Under the pieces are notes generated by a model. It was not told the DNA's origin. It searched no databases and saw only the letters and a program-made list of their open reading frames with translations. This document shows positions 1 to 8,862 of a DNA stretch of 64,000 nt, piece by piece (positions within the stretch are counted from its first letter, which is position 1; the number at the start of each line of letters is the position of its first letter). The DNA is from Nocardia mangyaensis (GTDB lineage: Bacteria; Actinomycetota; Actinomycetes; Mycobacteriales; Mycobacteriaceae): the NCBI RefSeq assembly GCF_001886715.1, contig NZ_CP018082.1:5518001-5582000 (forward strand), in the 5' to 3' direction. A program made the position numbers and the translations under genes.

Positions 1-1
1 C

Positions 2-1072
2 AACGGCAACACCCGCTCGTTGCTCGCGGTGCTCGATGCCGATCCGGTCCACGAACTCGGGCCGGTCGCCGAGGCCTTCGGTGACCGGCTGCCGTTCCTG
101 CTCAAGATCCTGGCCGCCGAGGAACCGCTGTCGCTGCAGGCCCATCCCAGTTCGGCGCAGGCACGGGCCGGTTTCGAGCGGGAGAACCGCACCGGGGTGC
201 CGTTGGACTCGCCGCTGCGCAACTACCGCGACGACAGCCACAAGCCGGAGCTGGTCGTCGCGCTCGAACGGTTCGAGGCGCTGGCCGGGTTCCGCGATCC
301 GCACCGCACCGTCGACCTGCTGCGCGCGCTGAACGTCCCCGGGCTCAATGTCTACGCCGAACTGCTTGCCGCTCAGCCCGATTCGGCGGGTCTGCGGACG
401 CTGTTCACCACCTGGATCACGCTGCCGCCCGCCGCGCTGTCGGCGCTGCTGCCCACCGTGCTCGAAGGGTGTGTGCGCTACCTGTCCGGGAAGGGCGCAC
501 GCGAGTTCACCGCCGAGGTTCGCACCGCACTCGAGCTGGCCGAGGTCTATCCCGGCGACGCGGGCGTGCTGGCCGCGCTGCTGCTCAACCGGCTGACCCT
601 CGAACCCGGGCAGGCGCTGTTCCTGGCAGCCGGAAATCTGCACGCCTACCTGCGCGGGGTCGGCGTGGAGATCATGGCCAACTCCGACAACGTGCTGCGT
701 GGTGGGCTCACCCCCAAGCACGTCGACGTGCCGGAACTGCTGCGGGTGCTCGACTTCGAACCCATCGACCTGCCGATCATCGAACCCGAGCCGGGCGGGG
801 ACGGTGGCGTCCGGTACCGCACGCCCGCACCGGAGTTCGCGCTGTGCCGGTTCGATCTGCCCGCCGGCGCCGAACCGGTGGTACTGGCCGATGCCGGGCC
901 CGGGATCGTGTTGTGCACCGAGGGCACGGTCGAGCTGTTCCAGAACGGGCGCGTGCTCACCGTCGAGCGGGGTGGTGCGGCCTGGATCTCCGCGGCCGAC
1001 ACCGATATCCGCGCTCGCGCGATCCGTGGGGCCGCGCAGTTGTTCAGCGCGTGCGTCGGTAATCACCACTGA
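2..1072 (+). CDS. manA: Mannose-6-phosphate isomerase, class I (5' partial)
   Basis: Type I phosphomannose isomerase interconverting fructose-6-P and mannose-6-P, the entry to GDP-mannose and the mannosylated lipids of the envelope. The reading frame is open from base 2, so the N-terminus (about 40-50 residues by family length) lies outside the window. Zinc-site motifs are visible: LSLQAHPSS, the HKPEL segment, and the AGNLHAYLRG / EIMANSDNVLRGG / TPKHVDV stretch typical of the cupin core. The C-terminal cupin half continues to a normal stop. No second PMI gene is seen here, while a mannose-1-P guanylyltransferase lies 11 kb downstream. The call is secure; only the start is missing. Confidence 0.95.
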   Translation, partial: NGNTRSLLAVLDADPVHELGPVAEAFGDRLPFLLKILAAEEPLSLQAHPSSAQARAGFERENRTGVPLDSPLRNYRDDSHKPELVVALERFEALAGFRDPHRTVDLLRALNVPGLNVYAELLAAQPDSAGLRTLFTTWITLPPAALSALLPTVLEGCVRYLSGKGAREFTAEVRTALELAEVYPGDAGVLAALLLNRLTLEPGQALFLAAGNLHAYLRGVGVEIMANSDNVLRGGLTPKHVDVPELLRVLDFEPIDLPIIEPEPGGDGGVRYRTPAPEFALCRFDLPAGAEPVVLADAGPGIVLCTEGTVELFQNGRVLTVERGGAAWISAADTDIRARAIRGAAQLFSACVGNHH

Positions 1073-1205
1073 ACCCGGACCAGGCTGTTGCCGCACGAGC
1101 GTATCCGCCGCCGCGGACGAGACAGCGGCTGGTGCCGCCGCGGTTCGGGCGACACGATGAGTGGGTCGGCGGTGCGTCCGGGGACTGGCGGTAGCGTGCC
1201 CGGGT

Positions 1206-2132
1206 ATGGCCGCCGAAGGTGGAGACAGCAGGATCGCGATCCTCGCCGCGCTCGGGGCGAACGCGGGGATCATGGTCGCGAAGTTCCTCGGCGCGTTCAT
1301 CACGGGCTCGTCGTCGATGCTGGCCGAGGCGGTGCACTCGGTGGCCGACACCGGCAACGAGGCGCTGCTGTTGGTCGGGCGCAAGGGCGCCGAGCAGCGG
1401 CCGGACACGCTGCATCCGTTCGGGTACTCGCGCAACCGCTACTTCTACTCCTTCGTCGTGGCGCTGGTGCTGTTCACGATGGGCTGCCTGTTCGCCGTGA
1501 ACGAGGCGATCCACAAGATCCGCTTCCCGGAGGAGATCTCCTCCCCCGCGGTCGCCTTCGTCATCCTCGGCGTGTCGATGGTGTTGGAGGCGGCCAGTTT
1601 CCGCACCGCGCGCAAGCAGTCGGCGCCGTTGAAGGGCAAGCATTCCTGGTGGCATTTCATCCGCAACACCCGTAATCCCGAACTGCCGGTGGTGTTGCTC
1701 GAGGACGCGGGCGCGCTGACCGGCCTGGTGTTCGCACTCGGCGGAGTGAGTCTGACGGTGCTCACCGGCAACGCGGTCTGGGACGGCATCGGCACCCTGC
1801 TCATCGGCCTGTTGCTCGGGGTGAACGCCATCGTGCTGATCATCGAGACCAAGAGCCTGCTGATCGGCGAGGGCGCAACAGCCAAGGAGGGCACCGCGAT
1901 TCACGCCGCGCTGCTCGCCGACCCGCGCATCCTGCGCGTCATCCGCGTCCAGACCCAGTACCTCGGCCCCGAGGACCTGCTGGTCAACGCCAAGATCGCC
2001 ATGCGCCCCGGTCTGGACATCGCCGAGGTCGGCGAGGCCATCGACGCTGCCGACTCCCGCATCCGCGCCGCTGCCCCCAACGCCTGCACGGTCTACCTCG
2101 AACCAGACGTATTCCAGGATCTGGACAGCTGA
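1206..2132 (+). CDS. Cation diffusion facilitator family transporter
   Basis: Probable inner-membrane divalent metal/proton antiporter of the CDF family (COG0053), 308 residues. The N-terminal half has hydrophobic helices with the signature SSSMLAEAVHSVADTGNEAL, whose HxxxD pair matches the helix II metal site; a second helix V region reads LLEDAGALTGLVFALG. The C-terminal part (about 210-308) resembles the cytoplasmic dimerisation domain, with VNAKIAMRPGLD. I chose the ATG at 1206 because the longer frame from 1161 adds 15 Arg/Cys-rich residues unlike the family. It follows manA by about 130 bp on the same strand and may be separately expressed. Metal specificity cannot be read from the sequence; zinc, iron or manganese are possible. 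Confidence 0.9.
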   Translation: MAAEGGDSRIAILAALGANAGIMVAKFLGAFITGSSSMLAEAVHSVADTGNEALLLVGRKGAEQRPDTLHPFGYSRNRYFYSFVVALVLFTMGCLFAVNEAIHKIRFPEEISSPAVAFVILGVSMVLEAASFRTARKQSAPLKGKHSWWHFIRNTRNPELPVVLLEDAGALTGLVFALGGVSLTVLTGNAVWDGIGTLLIGLLLGVNAIVLIIETKSLLIGEGATAKEGTAIHAALLADPRILRVIRVQTQYLGPEDLLVNAKIAMRPGLDIAEVGEAIDAADSRIRAAAPNACTVYLEPDVFQDLDS

Positions 2133-2215
2133 TCACCAGGCTGCGGTGGCGTTCGCCTCTCGGGGCCGATACGTACCGGAGTGCCTGGGGATCAACTGTC
2201 CGACAGGGGAACCCG

Positions 2216-3694
2216 TCAGTGGTAGGCCGGTGCGGCGCCGCGGAGGAGGTCGAGGGGGTCGGTGACGATGCCGAAGCGGGTGCGCAGGACGTGGTGGGCG
2301 GCGTGGAGACCGGACATGCCGTGGACGCCGGGGCCGGGTGGGGTCGACGACGAGCACAGGTAGGTACCGGGAATCGGAGTGGCGTAGGGGTTCCAGCGAG
2401 CCAGCGGGCGGAAGGCGGTCTGGCGCAGAGTCATCGCGCCGGCGGAGATGTCGCCGCCGACATAGTTGGCATTGTGGTCGGGCATGAAGGCCGCTGGCGT
2501 CACGTGCTCGGCGAGGATCAGGTCGCGGAAACCGGGGGCGAAGCGTTCGATCTGGGCGATCACCGCCTCGCTGATGTCGCGATCGGAGCCGTTGGGCACG
2601 TGGGCGTAGGTGTAGAAGGTGTGCTTGCCCTCGGGGGCCCGGGTGGAGTCGACCACGCCGGGCTGAATGGCGAGCACATACGGGCGCTCGGCGAATTCGC
2701 CTGCGGCGACGCGGCGCTCGGCGGCCATCGCCTCGTCGCGGGTGCCGATCAGGTGCAGGGTACCCGCGAGATCGCTGCCCGGCGCGGTCCACGGCACCGG
2801 GCCCGACAGCGCGAAATCGACCTTGCAGGCGGCGCCGCCGTAGCGGAACCGGCCGAGGCTGTCGCGGTATCGCGAGGGCAGCCGGTCACCGGCGATGCGC
2901 AGGAGTTCGGCGGGTGAGGTGTCGAACAGAACGGCGCGGGCGGTGGCGAGTTCGGCGAAATCGTCGACGCGATGCCCGGTGACCACTTCGCCACCGAGGC
3001 GTTCGATCTCGGCGATGAGCGCGTTCGGGATCGCCTGGCTGCCGCCGCGCGGGATCACCCAGCCGCCCGCGTGCGCGAGGGTGCCGAGCAGCAGGCCGGC
3101 GCCGACAGCGGGCAGGGCGCGCGGCTGGGTGATCGCGTGCGCGGCGACGCCGGTCAGCATCGCGGGTGCGACGTGCTCGCGAAAACGGTTGTTCCACAGG
3201 GGTGATCCCTGTTCGAGCAGGCGTAGGCCGAACCGCACGGCGGTGGGCAGAGTAGGTACTCGAATCGGCGGACGCCGCAGGTCCGACATGGCCAGGTCGA
3301 CCACATCGGGCCAGTGCGCCACCAGCGGCCCGAACAACTCGCGCCAGGTCGCCCCGTCGCGGCCGAGATCGGCCACCGTCGATTCGAGATTGCGCCAGGC
3401 CAGTCCGGCGATCCCGCCATCGAGCGGATGGGCGTAGGAGACGGTGGGCGTGAGCAGGTCGACGCCGTGCGCCGCGAGATCGAAGGCCCGAAAGAACGGC
3501 GACGCCAACGCCATCGGATGTGCGCCCGCGCACACATCGTGGTGGAAGCCCGGCAGGGTGAGCTCGGCCGTGCGCGACCCACCACCCGGCTGCGCCTGCG
3601 CTTCGAGCACCCGCACCGACAGTCCGGCACGCGCCGCGATCACCGCCGCGGCCAAGCCGTTCGGCCCGGACCCGACTACCACGACCTCAGTCAT
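2216..3694 (-). CDS. Phytoene dehydrogenase-like FAD/NAD(P)-dependent oxidoreductase
   Basis: A 492-residue flavoprotein of the COG1233 (CrtI/amine oxidase-like) superfamily. The N-terminus carries the Rossmann dinucleotide-binding motif VVGSGPNGLAAAVIAARAG followed by an acidic residue in VLEA, as expected for FAD. The C-terminal part contains PPGPGVHGMSGLHAA, the region that closes over FAD in this family. These actinobacterial paralogues are usually not in carotenoid clusters, and no crtB or crtE is nearby, so the substrate is unknown. The gene converges on the CDF transporter with an 83-bp gap and is divergent from the DUF4287 gene. The start at 3694 gives the Rossmann motif directly after the Met, which fits. 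Confidence 0.88.
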   Translation of the reverse strand: MTEVVVVGSGPNGLAAAVIAARAGLSVRVLEAQAQPGGGSRTAELTLPGFHHDVCAGAHPMALASPFFRAFDLAAHGVDLLTPTVSYAHPLDGGIAGLAWRNLESTVADLGRDGATWRELFGPLVAHWPDVVDLAMSDLRRPPIRVPTLPTAVRFGLRLLEQGSPLWNNRFREHVAPAMLTGVAAHAITQPRALPAVGAGLLLGTLAHAGGWVIPRGGSQAIPNALIAEIERLGGEVVTGHRVDDFAELATARAVLFDTSPAELLRIAGDRLPSRYRDSLGRFRYGGAACKVDFALSGPVPWTAPGSDLAGTLHLIGTRDEAMAAERRVAAGEFAERPYVLAIQPGVVDSTRAPEGKHTFYTYAHVPNGSDRDISEAVIAQIERFAPGFRDLILAEHVTPAAFMPDHNANYVGGDISAGAMTLRQTAFRPLARWNPYATPIPGTYLCSSSTPPGPGVHGMSGLHAAHHVLRTRFGIVTDPLDLLRGAAPAYH

Positions 3695-3959
3695 CCGCCG
3701 TCCCTTCGCCCTCGGCCGCCGCGGGCGACCTGCGTCGTCCTCTCCAACCTACGCGGCACGGGGACCACCGCCGACGAGTCGTCGGTCACCGCGCCGGGTC
3801 CCCCAGCGCTGACGCCCCGTCGCCCTGACCGGCGCGCTCCTGCCGCGCGAACGCCGCACCGCCACCACCGAGTGGGCCGCCGTCACCCGCCTGAACCGCA
3901 CCGATGAATTCCGAGCGCCCGCGCCGTCTCTCCATGACCAGCTATACGAGGAGATCATC

Positions 3960-4178
3960 ATGGCGAATGCCCCGCACGGCCCCGCGTCCTACTTCCCTGC
4001 CATCGAGGCCAAGTACGGCCGCGGCGTCGACGAGTGGCTGACGCTGCTCGACGTCGCCGAGCCGACCGGACACACCGCCCTGGTCGCCTGGCTGAAGGCC
4101 GAACACGGCCTCGGGCACGGCCATGCCAACGCGCTGGTGCAGTACCACCTCCATCCGGAGAAGTGGGCCAGGGACTGA
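3960..4178 (+). CDS. DUF4287 domain small protein
   Basis: A 72-residue protein matching the DUF4287 family: an N-terminal PASYFPAIEAKYG segment followed by VAWLKAEHGLGHGHANALV, the conserved helical signature. Function is not established. The start is supported by a GAGGAG Shine-Dalgarno 5-10 bases upstream. Its stop codon at 4176-4178 lies immediately before the decayed dctA fragment on the other strand, so the gene occupies the place where the body of dctA would be expected. Plausibly it was brought in, or brought closer, by the deletion that removed dctA. Confidence 0.85.
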   Translation: MANAPHGPASYFPAIEAKYGRGVDEWLTLLDVAEPTGHTALVAWLKAEHGLGHGHANALVQYHLHPEKWARD

Positions 4179-4195
4179 GCACCGCCGACCTGGCC

Positions 4196-4398
4196 GGCGG
4201 GGTCGCCGCACACACCGAGCCGATCCCCAGCACGATGGTGCGGCAGATCACGGGTGCGATCATGATCGTGATCAGACCCACGAACAACGTGCCCAGCGGC
4301 GCCAGGGATCGACCGAGCACGGGTGCGAGCTCGCCGACCACGATGCCCGCGAGGACGGTGAAGAACACCGCGAGGCGCAGCCAGTGGGTATGGTCGCG
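4196..4398 (-). pseudogene. dctA: dctA remnant (C4-dicarboxylate transporter, N-terminal fragment)
   Basis: Translating the minus strand gives about 65 residues that match the first two membrane segments of DctA (dicarboxylate/amino acid:cation symporter family). They include a THWLRLAVFF run, then LAPLGTLFVGLITIMIAPV and CRTIVLGIGSV, colinear with E. coli DctA residues of the form KPLGDGFVKLIKMIIAPVI and FCTVVTGI. No ATG/GTG with a ribosome site precedes the homology: the frame runs back to a stop 42 bases before it with no good start. The homology stops abruptly near 4196, just outside the DUF4287 stop. The remaining roughly 350 residues of a DctA are absent, so this is a truncated relic. 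It is head-to-head with a DcuS/CitA-type kinase, the usual regulator of dctA. Confidence 0.75.
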
Positions 4399-4439
4399 GT
4401 TCGCGGGAACAAGGTTCAGATTTCGGGTCGGAGGGCATC

Positions 4440-5993
4440 ATGCGACGAGGACGACTGTCGCTCGCCGGACAGGCCTTCGTCTGGCAACTGGTGGTGCTGG
4501 CGCTGATGATCGGCACCGGGACCGTGCTCGCGGTGCTCGACACCCGCCGCGACCACGATGCGGCGACCGAGCTGCAGGTCCGTGACGTGGCGCTCACCGT
4601 GGCGCGGGCACCGTCGACGCTGGCCGCGGTGAACTCCCCGTACCCCAGCGGCTTGCTGCAACCCACGACCGAACGCATCCGCGCCGACACCGGCATGGAC
4701 TTCATCGTCGTGATGGCCACCGACCGCACCCGCTACACCCACACCAACCCCGACCTGATCGGCCAGCCGTTCATCGGCAGCATCGACGAGGCGCTCGCGG
4801 GACGCACCTTCACCGAGACCTTCACCGGCACGCTCGGCCCCTCGATCCGCGCGGTCAGCCCGGTCTTCGACAGCGGTGAGGTGGTCGCGCTGGTCTCGGC
4901 AGGCGTCACCCGCGACAAGATCGGCGCCCAGGTCGCCTCCCAGATCCCGGTGATCCTCGGCGTCTCGGCGGGTGGTCTCGCCCTCGCCGCGCTGTCGTCG
5001 TTCCTGATCAGCCGCAGACTGCGCCGGCAGACCCACGGCCTCGCTCCCGACGAACTGCGCGCGCTCTACGAACATCACGACGCGGTGCTGCACTCGGTGC
5101 ACGAGGGGCTGGTGGTGTTCGGCGCCGGACCCGGGCCGGCGGAAGTGGTCAACGATCAGGCGCGCACCCTGCTGGATCTGCCCGAAGGCCCGGTGCGCCG
5201 CACCGACCTGCCCGTCTCGATGCAGCAGATGAGCTGGGGCGTGGTGCGCGACGAGACCCACGTGACCACCGACCGGATCCTGCTGGTCAATCAGGACGTG
5301 GTCAGCTGGGAGGGCAAGGCCATCGGCACCGTGCTCACCATCCGCGACCAGACCGAACTGCGCGCGGTGCTCGGCGAGCTCGATTCGGTGCGCAGCTTCG
5401 CCGAGTCGCTGCGCTCGCAGGCGCACGAGGCCGCCAACCGGCTGCACACCGTCGTCACGATGGTCGAATTGGGCCGACCGGAGGAGGCCGTGGCTTTCGC
5501 GACCGCCGAGCTACAGCTGTCCCAGGTGCTGATCGACCGGTTGCTGGCCGACGTGGGCGATGCCGCGCTGGCCGCGCTGCTGCTGGGCAAAGTCGACCAG
5601 GCTGCCGAGCGCGGGGTGACGCTGGCCATCAGCGAGGACACCGCGCTGGACTCCGCGGACCCGCTCTCGGCGCACGAGGCGGTCACCCTGGTGGGCAACC
5701 TGGTCGACAACGCGATCGACGCGGCCGCCGGGACGGTCGAGAAACGGGTGGAGGTCGCGGTGCACCACCGCGACGGCGACCTACTGGTTCGCGTGGCCGA
5801 CAGCGGTCCCGGCATGTCCGCCCAGATGTTCGTGCGCGCCGCCGAACGCGGCTACACCACCAAATCCGACCACGCCGGACTCGGCTTGGCTCTCGTCCAC
5901 CGCCTCGTCGACCGGCACGGCGGTGCCATCACCACCACGGCCGCACCACACAGCGCGGTCATCGTCACCATTCCGTTGAGGGAGACTCCATGA
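4440..5993 (+). CDS. Sensor histidine kinase, CitA/DcuS/DctS type
   Basis: Membrane sensor kinase of 517 residues for a C4-dicarboxylate/citrate-type two-component system. Layout: membrane segment about 10-33, an extracytoplasmic PAS-like sensor domain about 34-165 (with HTNPDLIGQPF and GPSIRAVSPVF typical of CitA/DcuS), second membrane segment about 168-192, cytoplasmic PAS about 205-320, phosphoacceptor helix with His329 in SQAHEAANRLH, and a HATPase domain with NLVDNAIDAA, DSGPGM and GLGLALV. An AGGG ribosome site lies 6 bases before the ATG. It overlaps the response regulator gene by 4 bp. Upstream is only the relic of dctA, so its natural target transporter seems to be gone from this locus. 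Histidine, N and G boxes all look intact. Confidence 0.92.
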   Translation: MRRGRLSLAGQAFVWQLVVLALMIGTGTVLAVLDTRRDHDAATELQVRDVALTVARAPSTLAAVNSPYPSGLLQPTTERIRADTGMDFIVVMATDRTRYTHTNPDLIGQPFIGSIDEALAGRTFTETFTGTLGPSIRAVSPVFDSGEVVALVSAGVTRDKIGAQVASQIPVILGVSAGGLALAALSSFLISRRLRRQTHGLAPDELRALYEHHDAVLHSVHEGLVVFGAGPGPAEVVNDQARTLLDLPEGPVRRTDLPVSMQQMSWGVVRDETHVTTDRILLVNQDVVSWEGKAIGTVLTIRDQTELRAVLGELDSVRSFAESLRSQAHEAANRLHTVVTMVELGRPEEAVAFATAELQLSQVLIDRLLADVGDAALAALLLGKVDQAAERGVTLAISEDTALDSADPLSAHEAVTLVGNLVDNAIDAAAGTVEKRVEVAVHHRDGDLLVRVADSGPGMSAQMFVRAAERGYTTKSDHAGLGLALVHRLVDRHGGAITTTAAPHSAVIVTIPLRETP

Positions 5994-6688
5994 TCCGCGT
6001 CCTGATCGTCGAGGACGAACCGTTGATCGCCCAGGCACACCGGGCCTACCTCGAACGGCTCGACGGCTTCGTCACCGGCGGGATCGCGCACAGCGGGCGC
6101 GACGCGCTCGCCAAGGCCGCGGAAGCGATCGCCGAGGGGAATCCGTTCCACCTGGTGCTGATGGACATCGGGCTGCCCGACATCAGCGGACTCGAGGTCG
6201 CCGCCACGCTCGTCGGGCTCGAACCACGTCCCGATGTCATCGCGATCACCTCCGCCCGAGAACTGAACATGGTGCGGAGCGCGGTCGCGCACGGCGTGGT
6301 GCTCTATCTGCTCAAGCCGTTCACCTTCGCCGCGTTCCGCGAGAAGCTCGAGCGCTACCGCGATTTCGACACCGCTCTGCCCGCGGGCGAGGCCGCGCTG
6401 TCGCAGTACGACATCGATCGCGCGCTCGGCGCCCTGCGCACCGCCGATCAGCGCGCCGGTGCGCCGAAAGGCGTGGTGCAGCACACCCTCGAGGAGGTCT
6501 CGCGCGCGGTGCGTTCCGCCGAGACCGGGATCACCGCCACCGACGCCGCCGCGGTTGTCGGTGTCTCCCGGATCACCGCCTGGCGCTACCTGGAGAAACT
6601 CGCCGACGACGGATTGGCCGAGCGCCGTGCGGATTACGGCCGGGCGGGACGTCCGAAGACTCGATACCGCTGGCGCGCAGGAGCATAG
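5990..6688 (+). CDS. Response regulator, DcuR/CitB family
   Basis: A 232-residue cytoplasmic regulator, partner of the preceding kinase (ATGA overlap, so translationally coupled). The receiver domain (1-120) has the acidic pair in VEDEP, phosphoacceptor Asp59 in LMDIGLPD, Thr in AITSARE and Lys in LLKPF. The C-terminal part (about 160-232) holds a winged-helix region of CitB type with ITATDAAAVVGVSRITAWRYL. Members usually activate dicarboxylate or citrate uptake genes. With dctA reduced to a fragment, remaining targets must lie elsewhere or the system is in early decay. Autoregulation cannot be judged from the sequence. Confidence 0.92.
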   Translation: MIRVLIVEDEPLIAQAHRAYLERLDGFVTGGIAHSGRDALAKAAEAIAEGNPFHLVLMDIGLPDISGLEVAATLVGLEPRPDVIAITSARELNMVRSAVAHGVVLYLLKPFTFAAFREKLERYRDFDTALPAGEAALSQYDIDRALGALRTADQRAGAPKGVVQHTLEEVSRAVRSAETGITATDAAAVVGVSRITAWRYLEKLADDGLAERRADYGRAGRPKTRYRWRAGA

Positions 6689-6697
6689 CGTTCGGAC

Positions 6698-8026
6698 CTA
6701 CCCCCGACGGGTGGCCCCGGCCAGGTCGTCGGGTGCGTCGGTGCGTGCGACCGGGCCGAGGTCGACGGGCATGTGCTCGAAACCGTGCAGGGTGAACAGG
6801 TTTCGCCGGGTGGGTTCGCCGCGCAGGCGCAGGTTCGGGTAGCGAGTGTAGAGAGCACGCAGGGCGTGGACTGCTTCCATCCGCGCCAGGCTGGCACCGA
6901 GACAGGCGTGGATGCCGCTGCTGAACCCCACGTGGTCCTTGGCGTTGTGGCGGGTGATGTCGAAACGATGCGGGTCGGCGAAGACCGCGGGGTCGCGGTT
7001 GGCGCCGGCCAGCGACAGGATGATCGTGCTGTCGGCCGAGATCCTGACCCCGTCGATCTCGACGTCTTCGAGCGTCTGGCGGGCCGTGGTCTGCACAGGC
7101 GCGTCGAAGCGCATCGTCTCCTCCACCACGGCGGGCCACAGGTCCGGATCGTCCTGGGCCAGCGCGAGTTGGTCGGGATGGGCCGACAGGGCCGCGATCG
7201 CGTTGCCGATCAGATTGACCGTGGTCTCGAAACCGGCGCCCATCAGCAGGCTCGCGCTGGCCTGCAGTTCGGGCAGGTCCAGTTCACCGGAGACGACCAG
7301 GGCGGACAGGATGTCCTCGCCCGGTTCTTCGCGCAGTTTCGCGATGTGCGCGTCCAGGTAGTCGTCCATGGACTCGATGGCGGCCAGCGCGGCGCGGTAG
7401 GTGCGCCAGGAGGTCCCGATGTCGAGCAACGGGGTCACCCGGTCGCCCCAGCGCAGGAACAGCTCGCGGTCGGCGTCGGGGAAACCGAGCATCTCGGCGA
7501 TGATCGCGATCGGAACCCGGGCCGCGTAATCGGTGATCAGGTCGACCGAGCCGTGCGCGGGCATCGCGTCGAGCAACTCGGCGGTGACCACCTCGACCCG
7601 GTCCCGCAATCGGGCGATGGCGCGCGGGGTGAACGCCGAGGCCACCGGCTTGCGCATCCTGGTGTGCTCGGGCGGATCGATGACCAGCATCGAGGGCGGT
7701 TCGACCGGATTGGGCGGCACGCCGGCTCGGTCGGCGAGCCTGCGCCATGACGCGGGTATGTCCTGGGTGATCGCGGGCCGCACGCCGAACCGGTTGTCGC
7801 GCAGGATGGCCCGCACCTGGGCGTGGTCGAAGGTGACCCACGACAGGGACGTCCGGTGCACACCACCCGCCCCGCGCAGCTCAGCGATGAGCGGGTAGGG
7901 ATCGTGCAGCCCTCGGGTGCCGCTGAGCAGGGCGGCGAACGGATCACCGCGACGCAACCGCCACCGCAGGATCGCCCGCGGCGCACCGTGCTCGGCCGAC
8001 CATCGCCACCAGTACCGCGGAATCAT
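6698..8026 (-). CDS. Cytochrome P450
   Basis: Soluble bacterial P450 monooxygenase, about 442 residues. Motifs: I-helix GAGFETT (oxygen activation Thr), ExxR as EETMR, and the heme-thiolate loop GFSSGIHACLGASLAR with the axial Cys. The start at 8026 is preceded by a strong AAAGAGGTGG ribosome site; a longer frame to 8116 has no such signal. No ferredoxin or ferredoxin reductase is adjacent, so redox partners must be encoded elsewhere. It converges with the response regulator (9-bp gap) and lies just downstream of the cell-wall block on the same strand. The substrate and CYP family cannot be named from motifs. Confidence 0.93.
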   Translation of the reverse strand: MIPRYWWRWSAEHGAPRAILRWRLRRGDPFAALLSGTRGLHDPYPLIAELRGAGGVHRTSLSWVTFDHAQVRAILRDNRFGVRPAITQDIPASWRRLADRAGVPPNPVEPPSMLVIDPPEHTRMRKPVASAFTPRAIARLRDRVEVVTAELLDAMPAHGSVDLITDYAARVPIAIIAEMLGFPDADRELFLRWGDRVTPLLDIGTSWRTYRAALAAIESMDDYLDAHIAKLREEPGEDILSALVVSGELDLPELQASASLLMGAGFETTVNLIGNAIAALSAHPDQLALAQDDPDLWPAVVEETMRFDAPVQTTARQTLEDVEIDGVRISADSTIILSLAGANRDPAVFADPHRFDITRHNAKDHVGFSSGIHACLGASLARMEAVHALRALYTRYPNLRLRGEPTRRNLFTLHGFEHMPVDLGPVARTDAPDDLAGATRRG

Positions 8027-8145
8027 CGCCACCTCTTTGTGCCGCCGTGCAGGACAGATGCCTTCACCGTACGGACAGGCGGTGACCTCCGACACATGCC
8101 CGAGGTGGATCGGCACCTATACCTGGGTAGGAGGGCGCCGAAAAC

Positions 8146-8859
8146 TCAGCGCCGCATCGTCACCCGTTCGGTGGTGACGCGATGGTCGACAGCACTCGGG
8201 TCGGGGTTGACGACCTGCACCAGCGACGCCCCCGCGTACAGCACCGCCACATACCCGTCGATCAGCTCGGTCACCGTCTCCCATGGCGTAGTCGACAGCA
8301 CCCGATCGCCCGCGGAGATCCCCTGCTCGGCCGCCGACTTGCGGGCCGCGGCCAGCACCTCGCCGACCGACAGCCCATCGATGGCGGCGCGGAAGCCGCC
8401 GGGCAGGAACTGATCGCCGTGCACGCGCACCGCGCTCGCGAAATCGGTGACGCCGACCGGCAGATCGCGTACCGGCGAGCCCATGGCGTCCAGCGACAGC
8501 ACGGCCACCTCGTCCACGCCGTCGGCGTCGTCGAGCCGGTCGGGGGTGACCAGCGCGAGGTCGGCGTCCGGATCGGGGGTGAGCACCACCTCGGTGCCCG
8601 CCCACCAGCAGCCCAGCAGCACCGCGGCGGTCTGCCAGTGCGCGGGCAGCAGCACCGCCACCCTGGCGCCCGGGCTGAGCGCGAACTCGTCGCGGAGCAG
8701 ATTGGCGGTCTTGGCCGCCCAGTTGGCCAGCGTCAGCCCGGACAGTTCGATCCTGGCGCCGGTGGCGTCGTCGTACCAGGTGACCCGTGGTCCGGCGGGT
8801 TCGCGTTCGAGGATCGGGTCGAGGAGGGCGTCGGTCAGCGTCGAATTCGGCTCACGCAT
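8146..8859 (-). CDS. TIGR03089 family protein (adenylation-domain-like)
   Basis: A 237-residue actinobacterial protein resembling the N-terminal part of AMP-binding enzymes: the LTLANWAAKTANLLRDEF and ARVAVLLPAHWQTAAVLLGC segments resemble acyl-CoA ligase helices. It has neither a nucleotide-binding YTSGTTG-type loop nor a C-terminal catalytic lysine domain, so catalysis is doubtful. In M. tuberculosis the equivalent (Rv3268) sits beside the LCP gene Rv3267, exactly as here, where the two genes are separated by 3 bp on the same strand. Co-transcription with the LCP ligase is likely; function is unknown. Confidence 0.85.
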   Translation of the reverse strand: MREPNSTLTDALLDPILEREPAGPRVTWYDDATGARIELSGLTLANWAAKTANLLRDEFALSPGARVAVLLPAHWQTAAVLLGCWWAGTEVVLTPDPDADLALVTPDRLDDADGVDEVAVLSLDAMGSPVRDLPVGVTDFASAVRVHGDQFLPGGFRAAIDGLSVGEVLAAARKSAAEQGISAGDRVLSTTPWETVTELIDGYVAVLYAGASLVQVVNPDPSAVDHRVTTERVTMRR

Positions 8860-8862
8860 GGA

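Noticed and set aside
1044..1904. Long open frame on the minus strand over manA and the CDF transporter
   Set aside because: Gln/Arg/His-rich translation typical of antisense in GC-rich DNA; the plus-strand genes have family motifs.
4161..4195. Possible continuation of the dctA relic in a shifted frame (QVGGAQSLAH)
   Set aside because: It coincides with the conserved end of the DUF4287 gene on the other strand, so the resemblance is probably chance.
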